Assembly: GCF_001187785.1 (NCBI RefSeq)
Contig: NZ_CP012154.1
Coordinates: forward strand, 62,001-126,000
Direction: 5' to 3'
DNA from: Wenzhouxiangella marina
GTDB lineage: Bacteria; Pseudomonadota; Gammaproteobacteria; Xanthomonadales; Wenzhouxiangellaceae
Length of the DNA: 64,000 bases
Below, one piece after another: positions 60,701-64,000 of this stretch. Below the pieces are notes generated by a model. The model did not search any database. It was not told where the DNA came from and worked only from the letters and a program-made list of their open reading frames with translations. The position numbers and the translations under genes are program-made. Each line of letters starts with the position of its first letter. Within the stretch, counting starts at the first letter, position 1.

Positions 60701-61060
60701 CAGGACGCCGGCTCGGGTGGTGATTACCTGCCCTACGCCTTCCGCGAGCTGGGCATCGGCCCGCTGCTGGGCACCCGCACCTGGGGTGGCCTGATCGGCA
60801 TCTTCCGCAACCCGCCCCTGATCGATGGCGGGGTCATGACCGTGCCGCATTTCCGCTTCGTCGATGTGGACAACAACTGGTCGGTGGAGAACGAAGGCGT
60901 GGCACCGGACATCGAAGTCCGCCTGGACCCGATCGCTGCCAACGAAGGCCGCGACAGCCAGCTCGAAGCCGCGATCGACGAGATCAAGGAGATGCTCGAG
61001 AACTACAGCGACGACATCCCCCGGGAACCGCCGCCGCTGCCGACCGAATTGGGTCGGTAG
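57791..61060 (+). CDS. Secreted tricorn-type S41 protease
   Basis: The ATG at 57791 gives 1089 residues with a signal peptide ('L-I-L-A-G-L-T-L-A-V-A-S-A-A-S-A'). Two WD40/TolB-like beta-propellers occupy about residues 25-680 ('F-F-S-P-D-G-R-R-I-A-F', 'A-F-S-P-D-G-A-Y-L-F-F'). A tricorn C1 region, a PDZ domain (about 775-850) and the S41 core follow, with H750 in L-H-A-G-H-N and nucleophile S975 in G-S-G-G-D-Y-L-P-Y next to 'G-T-R-T-W-G-G'. An acid-rich insert lies near residues 543-570. Tricorn homologues degrade peptides; this one would act in the periplasm. A terminator follows. Confidence 0.93.
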   Translation: MRKLILAGLTLAVASAASADGTRLLRQPDLSDEHLVFVYAGDLWLARADGSDPRRLTSHPADEQAPFFSPDGRRIAFAANYEGNTDVYVISVDGGNPARLTWHPGDDIPVGWSADGEAVAFASRRETDHGRSAQLYHVPVEGGAPERQMAARFFRGQWDEDGERLAYIDHGPAYNGLYGGSAGWKGYRGGTSPSVKILDIDNERLVDIPGERVNDINPFWVGDQVYFVSDRDDKIFNLFRFEPDSGVIERITDQPTWDIRWANGHGEQIVFEAGGEIHRLDTRSGRESTLNIHVQPDLPQARPGWRDVAGNVQAARLSPNGKRALITARGEVFTVPVEYGSTRNLTTSDGIREYNALWSPAGDQVAWVVESLDGQTLVIADQNGAVIETHELGPEYHQLEIWDAENDRIVYTDHRLGLFAIDLDSGRSTEIDRNPRESAFTLSLSPDGRFLAYTRIEANWFHDLYIHDFESGESVRISDGMADVASPAFSPDGAYLFFAASTNTGPAQFGLDMSSQERPYRAGLYALVLAADGDSPLAPRLGDEEAAADEEDADAEEGSEGNGEENKRTRIDFDGLFERKVALPGPIGNYGNLAVTADGSLYFIEGTQPGASVEPPGSSWGADNKLFRFDMEDREASEVLTGLRGFDVAAGGKHLLIQLANGSMAVAEAADSLEPEALDMSGLRMRIDPRNEWAQIFDEGWRMQRDFFYAANLHGLDWDAVYEQYRPLVDHVGRREDLNDLMVEMIAELHAGHNRVGGGDVHRESGPGVGLLGANFEIDDDRWRVARVYTGESWNPFTEGPLAQPGNEVQAGEYILAINGHELSADDNLFAHLHNTTGEQVRLTVGPRANGRDSRDVIVEPVDSEGALRLWGWVEDNRRRVDEATDGRIGYIYLPNTAGAGYTFFNRMYHAQIDREGLIIDERSNGGGQAANYIVEVLSRRHLSNWVYRDAMMSTTPMGALHGPKLMMIDQDAGSGGDYLPYAFRELGIGPLLGTRTWGGLIGIFRNPPLIDGGVMTVPHFRFVDVDNNWSVENEGVAPDIEVRLDPIAANEGRDSQLEAAIDEIKEMLENYSDDIPREPPPLPTELGR

Positions 61061-61068
61061 TCATCCAG

Positions 61069-61100
61069 CCGGGCGCCCACAGTGGCGCCCGGTTCGGTTT
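61069..61100 (+). terminator. Intrinsic terminator of the tricorn protease gene
   Basis: A perfect 9-bp stem (CCGGGCGCC at 61069-61077 with GGCGCCCGG at 61084-61092) and a 6-nt loop are followed by TTCGGTTTT. It starts 9 bp after the stop at 61060. Confidence 0.78.
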
Positions 61101-61156
61101 TGGGGGCTTCGATCGAGCATGGTCCTTTCTCGTCGGATTGACGGAGATGGATTCCG

Positions 61157-61188
61157 CATGGTCCGTCGGGCGCGTGGGCCCGACCTAC
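61157..61188 (-). repeat. Dispersed 32-bp palindromic repeat, copy 2
   Basis: On the minus strand this matches the copy at 15146-15177 closely: GTAGGTCGGG, then CCCACGCG, then CCCGACGGACCATG. The arms can pair. Confidence 0.65.
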
Positions 61189-61294
61189 GAATCCCGATCG
61201 AGGCCCCGGCGGATCATGCTGGCATGAGTGGCGCCCGGTTCGCTTTCCGGGCTTCGATCGAGCATGGACCTACTCGCGGCTTCGATCGGGCACG

Positions 61295-61392
61295 GTAGGT
61301 CGGGCCCACACGCGTGGCCGCCCTGCACCAAGGCGCTTCTTGCCTGCGGCAAACCGCACCTTGCCTACGGGCTACGCTCCCGACGGTCCATG
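61295..61392 (+). repeat. Dispersed palindromic repeat, copy 3, interrupted
   Basis: The left half (GTAGGTCGGGCCCAC, 61295-61309) and the right half (CCCGACGGTCCATG, ending 61392) match the other copies. About 70 bp of unrelated sequence separates them, so the element was either split by an insertion or is a longer family member. Confidence 0.5.
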
Positions 61393-61592
61393 CCCCAGAC
61401 ATCTCCGCACACCCGACTGCGCAATCTCGCAACCACCGCGGAAAACCCGATACACGCATATTGCAGGCATCGCCGGTCAGCCTACGGAAGATGAGGCGGA
61501 AATCTCAGTCTTCTGGCGGGTTTTTAGGCCACGCCTGACAAGGGAGTAAACTACAGGCTCCGATTCACGGCGGGTTGCCCGCCGGGCCGCCA

Positions 61593-62129
61593 GTGTTCAA
61601 GAAGTTTCTCATCAATCACCGCCGACAGATGGCCACCGGAGAAGGCCCGGCCGGGACCAGTCAGCGCGTGCGTCAGTGGCTGCATCGGTCGGGCTGTCTG
61701 ACCTTCAAGCGCGAGCCCATCGCACGCGGTATCGGCATCGGTCTGCTCGTCGGCCTGACGCCCACGGTCGGCTTCCAGACGGGCATGATGCTGGCCGGCT
61801 GCCTGCTCATTCGCGGCAATTTTCCGGCGGCCTTCGCCATTTCCTGGGTCAGTAATCCCTTCACCCTGCCGCCGATGATCTATGCCTACCACGAGCTTGG
61901 CGAGTGGCTGTTTGGCTCCTGGGTGCGCGCGCATTTCGAGGGCTCGGACGCCACCGATGGTGCTCTGATCGGCTTGATGAACACGGCCCTGGGCACCGTG
62001 CTGATTGCCATCCCGATTGCCCTCATCGGCTACTTCGCTTCCCTGGGCATCTCCGAAGTCTGGCACCGCCGCCGCCACCACGCCCGCGCGAAACGCCGCG
62101 AAGCCGCCCGCCGCAACCGCGATCGCTGA
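61593..62129 (+). CDS. DUF2062 membrane protein
   Basis: The GTG at 61593 gives 178 residues. DUF2062 motifs are present: 'R-G-I-G-I-G-L-L-V-G-L-T-P-T-V-G-F-Q-T', 'R-G-N-F-P-A-A-F-A-I-S-W-V-S-N-P-F-T-L-P-P-M' and 'L-G-E-W-L-F-G'. Three to four membrane helices are predicted. The basic His/Arg tail is cytoplasmic. The role of the family is not established. An ATG at 61629 is a possible later start but would lose the conserved N-terminal K-K-F-L-I-N-H-R-R segment. Confidence 0.82.
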   Translation: MFKKFLINHRRQMATGEGPAGTSQRVRQWLHRSGCLTFKREPIARGIGIGLLVGLTPTVGFQTGMMLAGCLLIRGNFPAAFAISWVSNPFTLPPMIYAYHELGEWLFGSWVRAHFEGSDATDGALIGLMNTALGTVLIAIPIALIGYFASLGISEVWHRRRHHARAKRREAARRNRDR

Positions 62130-62811
62130 GTCGGAATTGAAAAAGCGCAACCGCAGATTACTCAGATGGCGCAGATTGGATTGAATGCACGCACGGCATT
62201 GAAGTTAATCTGCGAGCATCTGCGAAATCTGTGTTTCAGGCTTCATTGAGCATGACCTCGTCTCATGCGCATTTAAACAAGCTATTGACGCTTTTTTCGA
62301 AGTCGGGGGTTAGAAAGGCGCAACCGCAGATTACTCAGATGGCGCAGATAGGATCGAATGAACCCAAGGCATTGAAATGAATCTGCGCGCATCTGCGTAA
62401 TCTGTGGTTCAATCCTCTTCGAGCATGGCTTCGTCTCATGCGCAATTAAACAAGCTATTGACGCTTTAATCGAAGTCGGGGGTTAGAAAGGCGCAACCGC
62501 AGATTACTCAGATGGCGCAGATAGGATCGAATGAACCCAAGGCATTGAAATGAATCTGCGCGCATCTGCGTAATCTGTGGTTCAATCCTCTTCGAGCATG
62601 GCTTCGTCTCATGCGCAATTAAACAACCTATTGACGCTTTATTCGAAGTCGGGGGTTAGAAAGGCGCAACCGCAGATTACTCAGATGGCGCAGATAGGAT
62701 CGAATGAACCCAAGGCATTGAAATGAATCTGCGCGCATCTGCGTAATCTGTGGTTCAAGCCTCGCTGATCATGGCTTGATCTCATTCGTAATCAAGCAAT
62801 CTCTTGACGCC
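62130..62811. other. Intergenic region filled by tandem hairpin repeats, 682 bp
   Basis: It separates convergent genes (DUF2062 and the MacB-type permease) and consists almost entirely of four 173-bp repeats. No ORF here is credible. Confidence 0.7.
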
Positions 62812-62815
62812 TTAT
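62145..62815 (+). repeat. Four 173-bp tandem repeats with an internal hairpin
   Basis: The landmark GCGCAACCGCAGATTACTCA starts at 62145, 62318, 62491 and 62664, an exact 173-bp period. Copies 2-4 are almost identical; copy 1 and the end of copy 4 are diverged. Each unit has inverted arms of about 28 bp: CCGCAGATTACTCAGATGGC against its imperfect complement ending CTGCGTAATCTGTGG. Similar CAGATTACGCAGAT repeats are, from memory, scattered in many bacterial genomes. The last copy runs into the stop codon of the permease gene. Confidence 0.88.
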
Positions 62816-64000
62816 TCAAAGCGCAGGGCTTCGATCGGTTCCAGGCGGGAGGCGCGGCGGGCCGGGTAGTAGCCGAAGAAGATGGCGATCACACAGGCGA
62901 TCAGAACCGCGCCGACGAGTGTGCTCGGGCCGATCAGGATCGGGAATTCACCCAGGTGCGAGGCCAGATGCGCGCCCCCGACGCCGAGCAGCATGCCGAG
63001 CACGCCACCGAGCAGGCCCAGCACCGTCGCCTCGACCAGGAACTGGGTCAGCACGTCGCGCTGCCGCGCACCGATGGCCAGGCGCAGGCCGATCTCGCGC
63101 GTGCGCTCGGTCACCGAGACCAGCATGATGTTCATGATGCCGATGCCGCCGACGATCAGTGAGGTGGCGGAGAAGGCGGCCAGCAGGAAGCCCAGCAGGG
63201 CCTCGGTTTCGTTGCGGGCGCGGATGAACTCGGCGAAGTTGATGACCGCGAAATCGTCTTCGGCGCCGGGCTGCAGGTCGCGACGGATGCGCAGCTGCTC
63301 TTCGAGCACCTGCTGGGCCTCGAGCACGTCCAGGTCGTCCCAGATCTTGATGTACAGGCGTCCGGCATCGTCCGGCACCGTCGTCGAGCCTCGTGAAATC
63401 CCGCGCCGCATCGTCGTGATCGGGACCCAGACCACGTCATCCTGATCCTGACCCCAGCTCGAGGCGCCCTTTTCCTCCAGCACGCCGATCACCGTCACCG
63501 GCGTGCGCCCGACGCGGATGCGCGAGCCGATCGGGTCCGCGCCGCCGAACAGTTCATTGGCCACGGTCTGGCCGATGACGGCCACCTTGGCCGCGCTGCG
63601 GACTTCGCCGGACTCGAACATGCGCCCGCTGGTCATCGACCAGTCCTGGATCACGGGGTAGTCGGCATCGATGCCTTGCGCCGTGCTTGACCAGTTGCGG
63701 CCGTCGGCGACCAGGGTGACATTGGACTGGATCAGGCCGGAGGCGGCCTCGACCCAGTCGCTGTTCTCCCGGATGGCCTGGACGTCCCGGTCCGTCAGCG
63801 GTCGGGCGCTGCCGGCGCCGCGCGAGCGACCACCGAAGAAGCTCGCGCCCGGTCGAACCTGCAGCGTATGCGTTCCGAAGGCGGCGATCTGCTGCTTGAG
63901 CTGTTCACCCGCCCCTTGCGAAATCGACACCGACACGATCGCCGCGCCGATGCCGATGACGATGCCGAGCATGGTCAGCAGGCTGCGCACCGCGTTCGTG
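62812..64000 (-). CDS. MacB-type ABC transporter permease, C-terminal part
   Basis: The gene ends at 62812 and its start lies beyond the right edge, so about 396 residues are visible. The MacB core is clear: 'R-S-L-L-T-M-L-G-I-V-I-G-I-G-A-A-I-V' (membrane helix 1), a periplasmic MacB_PCD domain, and an FtsX-like C-terminal region with 'G-G-I-G-I-M-N-I-M-L-V-S-V-T-E-R-T-R-E-I-G-L-R', and the end 'Y-P-A-R-R-A-S-R-L-E-P-I-E-A-L-R'. It forms part of a tripartite or mechanotransmission ABC exporter with an ATPase probably upstream. Substrate unknown. The repeat array abuts its stop. Confidence 0.92.
   Translation of the reverse strand, partial: TNAVRSLLTMLGIVIGIGAAIVSVSISQGAGEQLKQQIAAFGTHTLQVRPGASFFGGRSRGAGSARPLTDRDVQAIRENSDWVEAASGLIQSNVTLVADGRNWSSTAQGIDADYPVIQDWSMTSGRMFESGEVRSAAKVAVIGQTVANELFGGADPIGSRIRVGRTPVTVIGVLEEKGASSWGQDQDDVVWVPITTMRRGISRGSTTVPDDAGRLYIKIWDDLDVLEAQQVLEEQLRIRRDLQPGAEDDFAVINFAEFIRARNETEALLGFLLAAFSATSLIVGGIGIMNIMLVSVTERTREIGLRLAIGARQRDVLTQFLVEATVLGLLGGVLGMLLGVGGAHLASHLGEFPILIGPSTLVGAVLIACVIAIFFGYYPARRASRLEPIEALRFE

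Larger units (their letters stand above)
61061..61592. other. Intergenic region with terminator and dispersed repeats, 532 bp
   Basis: The gap between the tricorn gene and the DUF2062 gene holds a terminator hairpin (61069-61092), repeated 'GCTTCGATCGAGCATGG' blocks (about 61107 and 61250), and two copies of the 32-bp dispersed palindrome. Short open frames here are composed of repeat sequence and look non-coding. Confidence 0.6.

Noticed and set aside
61228-61549. Short ORFs of 70-90 codons before the DUF2062 gene
   Set aside because: They consist of dispersed repeat sequence, overlap each other in several frames and show no domain.
62145-62815. Possible CRISPR array
   Set aside because: The repeats are 173 bp and directly tandem with no spacers of unique sequence, and no cas genes are nearby.

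Overview
The window is a high-GC (about 65%) bacterial chromosome segment with dense genes on both strands. No rRNA, tRNA, CRISPR array, phage or intact insertion sequence was recognised. TonB receptors, IPTL-like C-terminal tails, DUF11/GEVED secreted proteins, LytTR signalling, SelO, a tricorn-type protease and many signal-peptide proteins ending in an F-x-D-R-F-E tail suggest a gammaproteobacterium near the Xanthomonadales/Chromatiales, perhaps Wenzhouxiangella-like. The lineage is an inference from content only.

Layout. 1-9.3 kb: the 5' end of a pyridine nucleotide-disulfide oxidoreductase, a small DUF2256 protein, a PPC-type secreted protein, a large secreted multidomain protein, an EF-hand protein, a YadG/YadH-like ABC-2 exporter, a glutathione S-transferase and a three-domain YbaY/MliC/META lipoprotein. 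9.4-17.6 kb: a DUF1800/DUF1501 pair, an ECF sigma factor with a membrane partner, and a YfbK-type VWA lipoprotein. 18-23.5 kb: a TonB receptor, an S41 peptidase and a membrane-bound LytTR regulator on one strand. 23.7-28 kb: a GFNPQPEPP-motif protein and a 1127-residue secreted protein. 28.3-37.4 kb: an amidohydrolase, a truncated membrane-protein remnant, a TIGR02450 protein, a subtilase and a giant GEVED/DUF11 protein with an IPTL-like tail. 37.5-40.1 kb: small membrane proteins plus decayed sigma-factor and DUF6768-like genes. 40.4-43.8 kb: a serine hydrolase and a LytS/LytTR-type two-component pair. 43.8-44.6 kb: a large extragenic inverted repeat. 44.6-50.8 kb: selO, a fasciclin protein, a second subtilase, a photolyase-like protein with its domains in reversed order, and a DCC-family protein. 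51-54.5 kb: a beta-helix protein built from near-identical 801-bp repeats. 54.5-61 kb: a PutP-like symporter, a class IV aminotransferase coupled to a P-loop sulfotransferase-like protein, and a tricorn-type protease. 61-64 kb: dispersed repeats, a DUF2062 protein, four 173-bp tandem repeats and a MacB-type permease leaving the window.

The dominant theme is secretion and envelope biology: at least sixteen products carry a signal peptide or lipobox, several are peptidases or adhesin-like, and regulation appears to run through one ECF sigma system and two LytTR modules. Of the unexplained signals, the shared C-terminal F-x-D-R-F-E tail of four unrelated secreted proteins is the best candidate for an uncharacterised sorting or processing system. 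The 801-bp coding repeat, the reversed-order photolyase and the hairpin repeat families are the next most interesting.
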